From Cryptomeria japonica (taxonomy: Eukaryota > Streptophyta > Pinopsida > Cupressales > Cupressaceae): DNA of 64,000 nt. The translations under genes were made by a program, and so were the position numbers. Shown here piece after piece: positions 35,942 through 48,596 of this stretch. The stretch is from assembly GCF_030272615.1 (NCBI RefSeq), contig NC_081405.1:161512194-161576193 (forward strand), read 5' to 3'. How positions within the stretch are numbered: position 1 is the first letter of the stretch; each line of letters begins with the position of its first letter. The notes under the pieces were generated by a model. It searched no databases and had not been told where the DNA came from. It was given only the letters and a program-made list of their open reading frames with translations.

Positions 35942-36700
35942 TTATTTTGTGATCTTCCTTGTTGTTTTCCTTTCTTGAACACCTACATACAAACAATTAC
36001 CTAGTGTCCCTTGGACTGCTGTTATGGTAGAGGATTCATGCCCATCAACTCTTGTTGCCACTATATGACAAATGATAATCCCCACTAAGATTTCTTCTTC
36101 CTTCTTCCAACCATCTTGTGGCTGCATGTACATCTGATCTTTGACCTCATCTTGGTTTGGTTTATACATCAACATCTGATCTCTATCATTTAGGACTGAA
36201 ACAACCTTGAAAATTTGTTCTTTGGTATCTCCAAACCTTGGGTTGACTACAACTTCTCTTGTCTCCTCCTTACTTGCCTTCACAAACTCCTTCTTTCCAA
36301 ACATAATCACTCTTGGTGATTGGCCTTTTGTCTCATTATTCTCCTATAATGGTGTTAGTATAAAAGACTATCGATCCTTATAAATGGTATAAGTGTTATC
36401 CCATCCATCATACAATGCATGCCTATCAAATTACCACGGTCTTCCAAGGAGTAGATGACAACAATACATTGGTAAAACATCCCAAAGTACCTTATCCTTA
36501 TACCCACCAATCATAAACTCAACTAAGGCTTGTTTGTTCACCAAAATGGAGTAGTCATCATTCAACCAAGACACTTCATATGGTGTTCCATGGGGTATTC
36601 TTTCCAAATTTAGTTTATCAACCATCTCTATAGATACTATATTAAATTAGTACTCCTTGAATCTATAACAACTTTACATACCTTGCCTTTGCATTTACAA
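35942..36700 (-). pseudogene. gypsy retropepsin-like protease, inactive
   Basis: On the minus strand, KVVIDSRSTNLI near 36675-36640 is the retropepsin centre with DSG changed to DSR, followed by MVDKLNLERIPHGTPYEVSW and VLPMYCCHLLLGRPW (36625-36431), the usual second half of gypsy proteases. A further open stretch (36310-35942) of hydrophilic, Lys/Glu-rich linker follows and stops before the LTR. No YLDD reverse transcriptase motif is present after it. Confidence 0.75.
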
Positions 36701-36777
36701 GTGGTATTGAATTAGGCTCCTTCTTTGTGTCATCGATGACTCCCCCATTTTAGGATCAACATATTACATTGGAGAGC

Positions 36778-39106
36778 TCACACTATCACCCTCATCTTCT
36801 TGCACCAATTGCACTCTCTTTTCACTTCTCCTTTCTCCACCACTTGAAGTGGAACCTTGTTTTTCAGGGAAACTGAATGCTGGATGGCCAAACTCATTAA
36901 AATTGTAGTATCTTCTTGAAAATGTGTTGGAACTTCCAGTTCCACCAAATCTACCCCTAGAACCTCTGAATCCACCTCTTTGATCAACAACTTGGTCCTT
37001 ACCTTTGCTTCCATCTTATTGGTCTCCATAGGATTGCTTGAATGTAGTGAAGTATTCTCTACCCCTCTGATTGTTGCCTCTTCCTGATGCAGAGCATCTA
37101 TCACAAACCATAAAACCTTCATTCAAGGGTATTATTGACCCAAAACTAATACAAGACCTTAAACTTGAATCAAGAGGCATATAAAAAGATCAACCACTCT
37201 TCTCAACTCCAAACCAATTTTAAAGGTTATATTACATCCCTACAGACCTTCATTCAATATTTCAGATCATAACATTCACCATAACATGAGAGAACAAATT
37301 CTTATTTGCCATGGAATACCCTAGTTCAGGGTTTCATCCGTTAAAAACCATTTTCACCAAAAATATCATAAATTATTCATTTATTAACCAAATTTAGTAA
37401 GGAAAAAAGCATGGGAAAGATGATTTATAAAAATTTACAAAACATATATCCTTTCTTAATTGTTATTCCTCATGTGACCACAATAAATTCTGCAACCAGA
37501 CTGCTACTACCTTCCCTAGTCTGCCTTTCACCATGAACTGTAACAAACAGTCATTACTAAATTTTTAAATATTAATCCTAAATCAACTCTCTTCAATCAG
37601 ACTTTATATTACTGAGTTATACAAGTTCTCTCCAAATTTCAGCCAGATCCAATGGTTAAATCAAAAGTTATGAGCATTTTCCCAAAACCGGGTAACCCTT
37701 GGCAGGGTTTTGACAGTTATTGTAAAAACAAACATATCTTGCCAAATACTCCACAAAAATTCATAAGAAAGGTTTCATCTGAAATATATTTCATTAATAT
37801 ATCATTAAATAACATCTACATATAAAAATTACACCAAATGTGATCCTCCATGGATCTATGACAGTCACAGATTCCTTAAAACCTTATGACAGTTTGAGGG
37901 TTTGATGGATAATCTTTGTCAAATCCCCTCCAAACTAATCTACTCCCTTGATTTCAAACAAACATGGTTTTATAAACCATTTTCAACTCCTTTCTAACTA
38001 CTATGACCACCTCATGACCAATGGATTGCATTTTTACATTTTTGTTGCACTTTTTGGCAATGTTGCAACTTTGCAATTTTTACAATTTTTGCATTTTTGA
38101 CATAAATGACTAACCCTTACATGGAAACTTTTAACACTTCGAGATGGAACAAATATGATATCTTTGGACAAAATGATTCATTTATCCTTACATATTATGA
38201 TTCAATGGACTCAAATAACCTTAATACATTATGAATGACTCAAATACAATAAAATTCCTCATATTATGACTTTTGACCTCCTAGTATGCTTGTGTGCTTA
38301 GGTACCTTTGCACCACTTCCTCTCATGGACTTGTCATGTTTCCTCTTCAACTTGTCCTCAACCTTGATTGCCAACTTATAACATTCTTCTACCATCCTTG
38401 GTGTAATGAGGCTCAACCCATCTTGGATGTTGTATCTCAAACCATTGAGATACCTTTCCACCATCTCCTCTTCATCTTATTCATGCTTGGTCCTTATACT
38501 CAATTTTTAGAACTCCTCGATGCAAGCTTGCACATATAGTTCCTTTTACTTAAGGTTTTGCAGCCTCTTGAACAACTGAACATTATAATCACTAGGGAGG
38601 AATTTCCCTTTCAGTTTTTCCACCATTATATCCCAAGAAGTTATCTTAGTTTTCCCTTTCTTTCTCTTCTTAGTTTGTACAAATTCCCACCAAAGCAAAG
38701 CGTTCCTCTTCAACTTTGAATTTTCTATCTTCACCATTTGGTCTTCTTGCACATCTTCACAATTGAAATGATTGTCCATGGTCGCTATCCAGTGTAGGAG
38801 CTCTTCTCCATCTAATTTACCCCCATACATGGGTAAGTCTACCTTGGTCTTATGACCTTCACTCTTGACTACCTTCAAAATCCTAGCCATGCTCTCTTCT
38901 TTAGGGTTCGCTTGCTCCTCGGGCTCCCTTTGTACTTCTTCTTCCTCCTCTTGGTCACTCTCATCTCCTGTGACCTTATCCCTTCTTTGGTTGGCTACCA
39001 AGGTTTCTATTCTAGCAGCAATTCTTTCTTCCAATTCTCTTAACTCTCGAGAAAGCTTCTCTTTGACTTCACTAACCTCTCTTGCAATGGCATTCTTTGG
39101 AAGCAT
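36778..39106 (-). pseudogene. gypsy gag, interrupted
   Basis: Gag N-terminus at 39106 (MLPKNAIAREVSEVKEK) with a Glu-rich linker, then the retrotransposon gag domain: VDLPMYGGKLDGEELLHWI, ALLWWEFVQTKK, KLKGKFLPSDYNVQLFKRLQNL (to 38546), resuming MVERYLNGLRYNIQDGLS in the same frame (38464-38264). After about 1.14 kb without coding potential (37127-38262), the C-terminal gag region appears at 37122-36778. There the zinc knuckle has lost its cysteines: YYNFNEFGHPAFSFPEK stands where a CCHC motif is expected. The 1.14-kb gap is bounded by tgacc on both sides (about 37135 and 38274), so it may be a separate insertion, which I could not identify. Confidence 0.75.
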
Positions 39107-39178
39107 CTTGTCTTTGTCTTATCACAACCAACTTGTCCTTTAATCAAACTTTCTCTTCCCTACCAAAACCTGATACTT

Positions 39179-40118
39179 TGATGTAGAGGTGGATATATTC
39201 TTAGGATGGTCTACAATTTATTTTTACAATAAAAAAGGTTAATGCACAATTAGGGAGACCTTTCTCCCAACTCATCTACCAAACCAAGCCTCCTAGACCT
39301 AGGCAAAGAGGACTCAAAATAGTGCAGGCATTCAAATGGCTTAGGAATTAAAGGTAAGTCTTCAAAAAAATCTTATGATACCCAGCCAAACATGTTCCAA
39401 TAATTGGTTATGACTTCTATCATGCAGAATGAAAGGACACGTCACAACCACCCCGAATTCCTAGTAGCCCTCCCTTTTAGGATTGTCATGAATATATTTT
39501 TTATAGACAAGATATAAGGATAGTGAAAATATTTTTGGATACCCTTTTATAATTTATAAAACACATCTCAAAATGAGCCTAGGGTGTTTTGGAGGGAATT
39601 CATAAAAAATGACTTTTACCGCTGCTCTAGAGCCCTAATTAGCCCTATTTTACAAAGCAAGTACCTTATTTTTAGACTCCACAATTCAAAAAATGATATG
39701 GACAGGTGCCACAAAACTTGAAACCACCAATTCAATAGGTTTTGGGCACCCAAACAATCAAATTTAAAACGGGTTCACTCAAACCCACACTTCCTTGGCC
39801 TAACACAAAGATGTTAGGTATTCGTTTCTCCAAAGATGCATCCAACCTTGGTCCTTGTAAAAATAAAGAAAAACCCATATGTACAAGGCCTATCCCTACC
39901 ATTCTATTTTTTTTGATGAATATCCCTTAATGGAATGGAGAGATTGTTACATTTCTTTGATCAAACCCTTGGAAGTAGGGTTTCAGGATAGATTTTAGCA
40001 AAACATTCACAAAATACTCAAATCTTAATGAAATATTATAAAATTAGTTTTCTTAGAAATTTTATTCAACTAGATTTCAAATAGCACCATTCTCACATCC
40101 TGATTTGACCGTACAAGA
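39179..40118 (-). repeat. 5' LTR of the RT-less gypsy element, truncated
   Basis: Plus-strand start TGATGTAGAGG; matches 34245 onward with many substitutions. Ends abruptly at gtacaagagag, where sequence switches to a copia LTR. Confidence 0.75.
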
Positions 40119-40425
40119 GAGTGCAAAAATCTCGTGGGTACCAATTCCCATTGTGGTTTTTCCCATTTGGGTTTGCACGTGAAAATCTTGGTGTTCGTGT
40201 GTTGCTTGATTTCTGATGTGTTAAGTTAATATATTTCTATTGCATGCATGATATGGAACACTTAAATGAACAATTTGATAAATATGATTACAGTTGTTAC
40301 CAGTACTGTTTATGAGTTGTTTTGAAAGAATTTTGTGGTGGTTGTTAAAGTTTCTAAGATCTTTTACTTTTATTACTGATTCATCGCCCTCTCAGTAATA
40401 AACCAGTTCCTCACAAATAACAACC
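40119..40425 (+). repeat. copia LTR fragment (U5 side)
   Basis: Text such as tcgtgggtaccaattccc, ttttcccatttgggtttgca and ggtgttcgtgtgttgctt, then cgccctctcagtaataa, is the 3' end of a copia LTR and parallels 5475-5680 in layout. No attached coding region. Confidence 0.6.
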
Positions 40426-41227
40426 ATTGCATCACCTTTTGTACCTATGTATTAGTTTGCATCATCGAGCACTCCTTGGCTTTATGGTTGTAGGCCCAAA
40501 AAATTAGATAATATTGTTGTATTCACCCAAGTTCACATTGTACTGAAGATGTTGCATGTGACAAATTTGAAAAAAGTAACACCCTCTCTTGTTAGCAACA
40601 ATTTTATAATATCACAGCTACTCTCTCTTCCATGGAAGAGTATGTCTGCAATACAATAGGCTTATAGCTATGCAAATACAAAAACATAATCTACATTTTA
40701 TAAATCATATATATGGAGGGATTTAAATAAATAATGCTATATTCATTCACCATAGAGAATCGGTAAATTGGGATATGATTTATCGCGAAAAAAATAAAAT
40801 CAAAAAGTTATTTTATTTGATGTTTTTTTAAATATTAGAAAGTAATTTTGTTAAATCTTTTTTATTAGTATTAAATATTATTATAAAAATTACTTTGTTT
40901 AAAATTTTGAAATTTTAACTTAGAAAAATTTAGAATTTAGGAAGATCAGTTTATTTGTAAATTAAATTATATGTATAGCATATACTTAAAATCAATCTAT
41001 TTAGAATATACAAAGTTATATCTTATACCGATAAAATAAAATGAAATAGAAAGTTGAAATTATGATAATCATAATTGTAGCTATAAGGCAACAAAACCAA
41101 TAATAAAAAAATAAAATAGAAAGTGCATTCATTAAAATCATATCAAATCAAATCTTCTAAATAGAAACTTTCTCTTTGTCTATTATTGACATTTTGTTTT
41201 CATTTTGAAAAGTGTTGAGATTCTATA
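40426..41227. other. AT-rich spacer
   Basis: No ORF, repeat or RNA signature that I can support. AT content rises steadily towards the hAT-like element. Confidence 0.6.
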
Positions 41228-41235
41228 GTTCTATC

Positions 41236-42070
41236 CAGGCCTGGAATTTGACAGGCAAAATGGCCGTTTTTTAACTTTAGAATCGTATTTGACAGCTTAA
41301 AAAATTAGTAGAACGTATGCATTGACATGCTATTTTTTTCTAAAACCGTATAGATGACACTTCAAATTATAAATAAATCGTAAAAAATTATAGTAGGTAA
41401 TATATATATTAGTTTAGAATGTTTATTATAAAAATACAAATTTATTTAGAATATTTTGAAATAGAAGAGGATTTAGAATATGGAAGGATGTAGTTGTTTC
41501 TAATTTTATAATATTTTAATATGATTTTTTAGAATAGTTCTATTTTTTCATATGAATTTAGAAAGTTGTCATAATTGAAATGATAGAATATAATTGATAA
41601 AATATTTTAATACGAATTTTTACAATATATTCTATTTTTTTATATATGAATTTAGAAACTTAGTCAATTTAATCTTTTAAATATATTTAATAAGATTGTT
41701 ATAGAAACTTGTCATAATATATATAATTTTAAAATTTAAATGTTTATTATTACTAAATTAGTAATTATTAATTGATTATCATTTAATGTTAATATATAAT
41801 ATATATTAGTGTATTAATTTACAAACTTATTTAGTAAATTTAAGATTTTTGCATATATTACTAATTTATCATTATTTTTTCATTAAGATAATGATTTTCA
41901 TTTCTTCCCAAGAAAGATGTGCATTGATTTTCATTGCTTCAATCTTCTACTTTTATATTTTTTGACAGTGAATTTTTTTCTTAAAACATCAAATGAAAGG
42001 CATTGAAATGACTAAACCGTCATCAAAAATTCATATGACAGGTAGGGGTGACCGTCAAATTCCAGGCCTG
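41236..42070. mobile_element. non-autonomous hAT-like DNA transposon
   Basis: Ends CAGGCCTGGAATTTGAC at 41236-41252 and its exact inverse complement at 42054-42070, flanked by the perfect 8-bp duplication gttctatc (41228-41235 and 42071-42078). An 8-bp duplication and CA-G starting ends fit the hAT superfamily. The 835-bp body is very AT-rich and has no ORF, so it would depend on a transposase encoded elsewhere. Intact ends suggest a fairly recent insertion. Confidence 0.85.
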
Positions 42071-42078
42071 GTTCTATC

Positions 42079-42850
42079 ATTAACATAATAATAAATTAGT
42101 ACCATGAAAGAAATACTATTTCTAATAATGTTATTGTTATTAAAGAATTAAGCCAATTAATTTGATTAGATATTAATTTTAATTATAATAGCACAAGGAT
42201 TTAATAGATTTTATGTTGGAACAAAAAAATGCATAAATATTGTATTTAAGAAATAATGGCAAGATTAAGAGGTAAAACTAATAAATTAGTATCTTATCAC
42301 AAACATTAAAGATGACCTTGCAATTGGGGTGGAGATGCCCATGGATAATTATAGAATATGATATTAAATTTAGAATTTTATTTATCTTTTTAAAGACTAT
42401 GTCAGCAAGAAAATATTTTAATACAGAATTGTTGACATTAGAAAATGGGGATCTAATAATGTTTTTTTTAATTAAATCTAGGACAGTACCCTATGGTATT
42501 TAATATAAAGGGGATACATATATATCATGCTCTTGATTTAATACATAAAATAAATCTATAGGAAATATTTAAACCATTATCTCTACCTCAACGAGTCATC
42601 TTTAAATATGTATATTTATGCAATGTCATCCAATGTCTAGTAAACAATAGTTTAAACTCCACAACACTATCTTGCTAATCATTAAATGAACAAATAGAGG
42701 TAGCACGATGATGTAACCTATGAGAGTATTACTATGTGAAATTTTATTATGAGTGATAATGTGTTGAAAATATTTTTATTTGATCCTCTTGATCTTAGAT
42801 ATATATATAATAACTATTCAAAGTTAAGAAAAGAAAAGAAAATGTTGTTC
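42079..42850. other. AT-rich spacer between hAT-like element and LINE
   Basis: No coding or structural feature that I can support. A purine-rich run (aagaaaagaaaagaaaa) directly borders the LINE poly(A) end. Confidence 0.55.
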
Positions 42851-43050
42851 TTTTTTTTTTTTTGGCAAAAAGCAAAAAATATATTTAATAGAAGAATTAT
42901 AGAGTACAAGATACAAAGCTAAGAGATTTCCAAATAATAGTGGATATAACCACCTAAAGAACTTGAAGGAGCCAAACAGGCCTCCTAACAAACTTGCATA
43001 ACCAAATGGTCCGTATGAAAACAAGAAGTAGTAGCATAGATAAAGCACCA

Positions 43051-46000
43051 TCACCCCGCATCATTTTGAAGAAAAGTAAAAAGTTGATTAACTTTATCTG
43101 CTGAAAGAGAGTCCAAATCAGAGACACTCCATCCACAAGGAGCATGCGATGCCCATTTAGCAAGCAAATCAACAACCCTATTCCACTCATGAGGAATATG
43201 AGTAAAAGAGATTGAACTAAAACAATGAGAAATCTGACAAATTTGGGCAAGCAAAGATGAAAGCTACCAACAAGAGCTCTTCGAATACGGATTCGAAAGG
43301 AGAGAGCAAAATTAGCCAATCTAGCTCACAAATAACATGATTACAATCAAGAGCCCATTGTAAGGCAAATAAGAGAGCTCGAGCTTCCATCTGATTGTTT
43401 GTCCCAAAACTTGTTCTCAATGAAAAAATGAATTGCATAACACCAGTATGGTCCCTACCAACACCTCCAATTCCCACAAGTCGATATTTCCACGAGAAGA
43501 CCCATCAGTGTTGATCTTAAGAATATCGCAAGGAGGAAGACTCCAGTGCCCATCCCTATTAATCCGAGAGGATGAATGGTGGAGAAAATATTGAGAGTGA
43601 GAAGAAGAATTATTAAGAATATTTTCTAGTTGCAATTGTTGAATCATCGTAATATCAACAAGGGTTAAACCCTCATCAAAAGAGCACTTAGCCATAAGAG
43701 TCTCCTAAATTGAAGTCAAAATTTTGTACCAAACATACTCAATAAGGTGTTGATGACCTTGAAAAATCCTACAATTTCTTTCCAACCAAACCTACCAAAG
43801 GAGGAAGGAAGGACCAATATCCCAAGCAATTGCAAGAGTAGGAGCCTTGGTAGGAGGTCGACCCAAATGTCTCCAGAAGTTAATTAGAGGAGTAGCATGA
43901 ATGATTGGGCAGTTCCAACATTTCCACCATAAAGACCATAAACCTTAAGTAAAAGGGCATTGGAAGAACAAATGAGTAGATTCCTCTCCATGATACCCAC
44001 AAAGAACACACCTCTAAGGCCCTTGAAAACCCCTTTTATAAAGATTATCCCAAGTTAAGCATTTGTTTTGACTAAGAATCCAAACAAAAAAGTTACATTT
44101 GGGCTAGCAAAACTTATTCTAGGCCTATTTCCAACAAGGGAAGGGTTCCAAGCCAAACTTATCAGCATCCAATTTCTTATAACCACTAGACACAGAGTAT
44201 GTACTTGCAGGATTAAAACCCCAAGCCAATATATTGTCATACTCCAAAGAAGAAATATGTCTTTCAACCAAAATAGAAAATAGAAGTCGACGAGAAGCAA
44301 CATCTCCTCTAGAAGGCCAGCTAGACATATCCTTCCAACGATAGATGGGAAATGACCCCATAGAGTAGCACTCCTTAAAATCACAAACCCTACTCTAGCC
44401 AGCCTCAATGAAGATTTTTCTCAAAGGCTGAAGGGTAGGAAAGGATGATAACAGGGAAGGGTAATTATCCCATGAATCACTCCAAAAAAGGGTTGTAGTA
44501 CTAGAGTTAACCACCCAAAATAGACCTTGCTTAACCAAAGAATCTCCCTTCTGAAGAGTGGGCCATATAAATGAACCCCTTCCAGATAAATCAAATCAAC
44601 CAACCTCTTGAGGCTACACTCCATGAATATATTTATGAGTAATTAGCCATGCCCAAAAATGAGACTGTTGGACAAACCATCTCTAATAATATTTTGAAGC
44701 TAGAGCTTGACTATTCATAATAGCCTGCCAAAGACCTAGACCACCAAATTGTTTAGGGCGACAAACAAGGTCCCATCTTACAATACTCTACTTAGTGATA
44801 TTCAATTTTCTATCCCATAAGAAATTCCATGAAAGAGAATCAAACTATTTCAGAAAGTCTTAAGGAGCTAGGAGAGCCATGAACTTGTAAATCAGAAGAG
44901 CCTGGAAGACAAATTTCAATAAAGTAATACAACTAGCAAAAGAGAGCCATTGATAAGTTCAATGGTTCATCCACACTCAAAAGTTATCAAGAAGCCTCTT
45001 CCAATAATCATGTCCAAGGGAACCAGAGTGTAAAGGAATCCCCAAATATTCCAAAGGAAGGTGGCCAATAGGAAACTGAAGAATATGAGAGATTTGTTCC
45101 TGAGTAGAAACTGAAGTATTGAAAAAGTAAACTCAAGACTTATCTTCATTAATTTATTGTCCAAACGTCGTTAAATAAAAATCTAGAGCATAATGAAATT
45201 GAGTAGCTTCATGAACAATTGCAACCCCCACCAATGAAGTATCATCCACAAATTGGAGATGGGACATAGATGCACAATCCCTAGCCACCACCCAGCTCTG
45301 AATAAAACCACCTGAATTGCAATAGTTGATAAACCGTCCAAGACTCTCGGCCATGAGAATAAACAAATATGGGGATAGAGGATCACCTTGTCAAATACCT
45401 CGAGAGGGCACAAAAAGAGGAGAAATAATACCATTAATAAGTATAGAGAAAGAAGCAAATTCAACACAAATCATAACCCAATAGATCTAGTCAGAACTAA
45501 ACCCAAAAGTTGAACAAAATTTGTTGCAAGAAGGACCAACAAACTTTGTCATATGCCTTTGACATGTCTAGTTTGACAAACATATCTTGTTGCCTAGAGA
45601 AAGCCATGGAATGAATGGTCTCAACCATAATAACAATCCCATCCAAAATCTGACGACCCTTAACAAAACCCCCTTTCTATGCTAAAATAAGAGAATCCAA
45701 AATACTTTTCAAACGATTAGCTATAAGCTTGGTAATGATCTTATACACAATATTACATAAGGCAATCGGATAGAAAGAACTAAACCAATCAACACCAGTC
45801 TTCTTTGGAATCAAGGACAAAAAAATTGTATTTAAAGCCTTAAGCATCTATTTATTGATTTGAGACTCCCGCACTATAGCCAACAAACCTTCCTTAAGAA
45901 TCTCCCAAAATATTTGTAAAAACTCAATTGGGAAACAATCAGGGCCAGGAGTTTTACCTTTTTTCATGTTAAAGACAACTATATGCAATTCATCAATAGT

Positions 46001-47340
46001 AATTGGAGCCATCAACATATCATTCATTTCTTGAGAAACAAGAGAAGGAATGCAAGTCAAAACCATCTGCTCCTCCACCGTAGAGTGAAAGCCATCATCT
46101 ATAAAAAAGAGAGGAATAAAAATTAACTACCTCTATACTAATATTCGTAAAAGAAGACAATCATTCACCTTGCAAGGAAATAATATATGATATAGCATTC
46201 CCACTATGTTTTTCCTTAACTGATTGGTGGAAAGAAGTATTTTGGTCTCCCTCTTGAAGCCATGTGATGCGTGACTTCTGTTTCCAAAAAAATTCCTCTC
46301 AGAGCTCCATTTCCTGAACTTGTCTAGATAAAGAAAATTCTTCCTGAAGGCGATCAGTGGTCAGTCCATGATCATGGATAAGGGAAGTGACTTCCCCCAA
46401 TATATCTTGCACTTGACGCTTCTAAGAAAAAATATTGCCCAAATATGATCTATTCTATCTTTTGAGATGAAGCTTAATAAATTTAAGCCTCTTAAAAAAA
46501 CAATACATAGAGGTACCATAAGAAGGTTTCCCTAACTGCCACCATTGTGCCATATAATCTTGAAGAGTAGAGTCCCTTAACCACATCAACTAAAATTTAA
46601 AAGAGGCTTTCTTTGGAAGGGAGAATTGAGAAGATGTAAATTTTGTAGGCCAGTATTCTGAACCTTGCCAATCCAAAATCTCAAGATGAACATGCCACTT
46701 ATTCCCAATCCAAGAGGAGGATACAAAAAATCGGTCCAATCTTCTAGAGATTGAGGAAGAACCACAGCATTGATTATGCCAAGTGAAAGAACCTCTAATA
46801 GGATTGACATCCACCAAACTAAAGAGAGGAAATATTTTCTTGAAACAAAAACGAGGAAGAATCCAAGTGATTATTCCCACCAAGCTTATCATCCAGAGAA
46901 AGAATTGCATTAAAATCCCCTGCCAAGATCCAAGGGAAAGAAGCAAGCAAAGACCAAATAAAATGAAGATGGGACCACAGTTGGGTCCTACCTTGATAAT
47001 CTATAGGTGAATAAATATTAGAGAGGAGTAACATATCCCTAGAAGCAAAAAAAGTACCTAGCAAATAAAATGAATTATTGGAAGCAATCCAAAAGACTGG
47101 AGTAAATAGATGAGGATCCCAACGACATGCAACACCCCCCCCCCCCCTTTGATCCTAGAGAACCAACACACTGGCAATGACTACCTTTCCATAAGGACAA
47201 ACTTATATTTTGCATATTGTCAACTGATAACTTAGTCTCCTGGAGAAACAAAGCAGTAGGAGTATGCTCACGAACTAGATTTTGAATAGCTTATGATGAG
47301 AGGTGCTGCCCAAACCCTTTACATTTCATGAATGTAAAAT
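43051..47340 (-). pseudogene. LINE ORF2: endonuclease, RT, zf-RVT, RNase H
   Basis: Encodes the nicking endonuclease and reverse transcriptase. Endonuclease: WILAGDFNAILSLDDK near 46930 and GSFTWHNQC with SRRLDRFFVSS near 46800-46700. Linker: WLQEGDQNTSFHQ near 46250, typical of plant LINEs. Reverse transcriptase: MKKGKTPGPDCFPIEFLQ near 45970-45910, KLDMSKAYDKV near 45570, and catalytic LQFVDDTSLVG at about 45258-45226. The zf-RVT-like region lies near 44200-43900. RNase H: LKINTDGSSRGN near 43515, NNQMEARALLFALQWALD near 43400-43345, and HIPHEWNRVVDLLAKWAS near 43200-43140. Many stops and frameshifts, including a 13-C run at 47135-47147 in the endonuclease region. Dead. Confidence 0.88.
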
Positions 47341-47480
47341 CATTGATTAGGTGCAAGGGAATCCATAGAACAAACCCCTCTCAAATCCTCCTCCATCGAA
47401 TCACCTCTATCCTTTGCTAATTCTTGAGAAGGCCTTTGATGAAGCTTTCCACCTCTATTCAAATTTTCCCTTTAAATTTT

Positions 47481-48590
47481 TTATTCTTGAATACCCAAAG
47501 GGGAAGGGGAATGCTTCTTGTTTTTTTCATCCATAGATTCTCCAAAAGGAATAACAACCAAATCAGAGGAGGGAACTAAGACCGAATTATCAACAACACC
47601 CCTCTCTTTATCCTCAAGAGAAGAGGTTTGAGGAGAAACAATTTCCTTCGATAGGGCTTGGATCATAGCATAAGTTTGAACATTAGGAGGAGACTCAGAT
47701 ACTTGCATACCTATATTATCAAAGGAAATTAGAACATCAAACTTGTTAGACATTATTCCATTGCCTGCACCTTGATGATGTCGAGCAACTGTTTTACCCT
47801 TATTCCTTGGTTTTATAGGAATAAAACCATCATAATTCTTGTGATCATTATAAATGGGTTATTTCCCTTTCACACTAGAACCATCCTTAGGAGTATCAGA
47901 AGTAGTGGGAGAAACAACAGAGGGTTTTTCGGGCAATTTATCTACGAATGTCCATTAAAATGACAGGAGTGACATTGAAATAGAAGATCCTCATAATCTA
48001 AATACTGGACCTAATTTATATTTCCAGATCTAATCTCAATAGATTCAGGTAAAGGTTGATTAAGATCTATCTCTACACAAACACATGCATAAGAGAGTAC
48101 CTTATGATCCAGAGTATGTTGAGAAGGAACCAATGGTTTCCCAGGGACTGCAACAATAGAATGAAGAGCATTAGAATGCCAAAACTCCATTGGAAGGTGA
48201 AGAAGATGAACCCAAACAGGAATCCTAGAGGGTAACTCTTCTGAAGGATCAAAACCCACATGCCATGGTTTCAAAAAAAAGACTTGCTTGATTATAGAAA
48301 TACGGTCCTCCTTTGAAAACTTTTTCACGATCCGCTAGACACAAAAAAACCACAAAGAAGTAGCCATTTGAAACAAGAAGAATAACCACATCACCTTGGG
48401 GTTGCCAAGTTTGATGAACCCAATTCTCGTAAAATGCCAAAGAGGCACGAAATCCCATAATCTTAAAAATCAAAGCATGTTGGGTGTAAAAATAAACATC
48501 ATTTGCAAGGACCTTTGGGTTAATAACCATAACAGGGTGAGAATCACTCTTTGGCAGACACCCATTCAACCGTTGAGGAAAATTATCATC
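47481..48590 (-). pseudogene. LINE ORF1, DUF4283-like with zinc knuckle
   Basis: ORF1 of plant LINEs binds RNA. On the minus strand: GCLPKSDSHPVMVINPKV from 48565, NWVHQTWQPQGDVVILLVSNG, DREKVFKGGPYFYN, then PSRIPVWVHLLHLPMEFWH near 48230-48180 and KPLVPSQHT, all as in DUF4283 proteins. A CCHC knuckle (CHSCHFNGHS-stop-INC) lies near 47975-47935, with one stop inside. A Ser/Asp-rich tail reaches 47481. Frameshifts near 48320 and stops near 48000 break it. Confidence 0.8.
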
Positions 48591-48596
48591 AATTGA

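Larger units (their letters stand above)
34245..40118 (-). mobile_element. RT-less Ty3/gypsy element, gag-protease only
   Basis: Two diverged direct repeats, 34245-35733 and 39179-40118 (right one truncated), flank a minus-strand region with gypsy gag and protease but no reverse transcriptase or integrase between protease and LTR. The repeats share long runs such as ctcctagacctaggcaaa and ccctattttacaaagcaagt. The left one ends with the self-complementary ggtgctcctgcacc near the expected LTR start on the minus strand. The degraded primer site agtatcagg lies beside the right repeat (39167-39176). Old element. The right end abuts a copia LTR fragment, so no target duplication can be seen. Confidence 0.75.
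42851..48596 (-). mobile_element. plant L1-type LINE, decayed
   Basis: Minus-strand order ORF1 (DUF4283-like with zinc knuckle), endonuclease, reverse transcriptase, zinc-binding region, RNase H, then a T13 run at 42851-42863, which is the poly(A) tail in the element's sense. This is the layout of plant L1 LINEs. The 5' boundary is placed where coding similarity gives way to the tandem array. I could not find a convincing target duplication. Confidence 0.88.

Noticed and set aside
47135-47147. Run of 13 C as a functional G-quadruplex site
   Set aside because: A single homopolymer in a dead LINE; replication or sequencing slippage is the simpler explanation.
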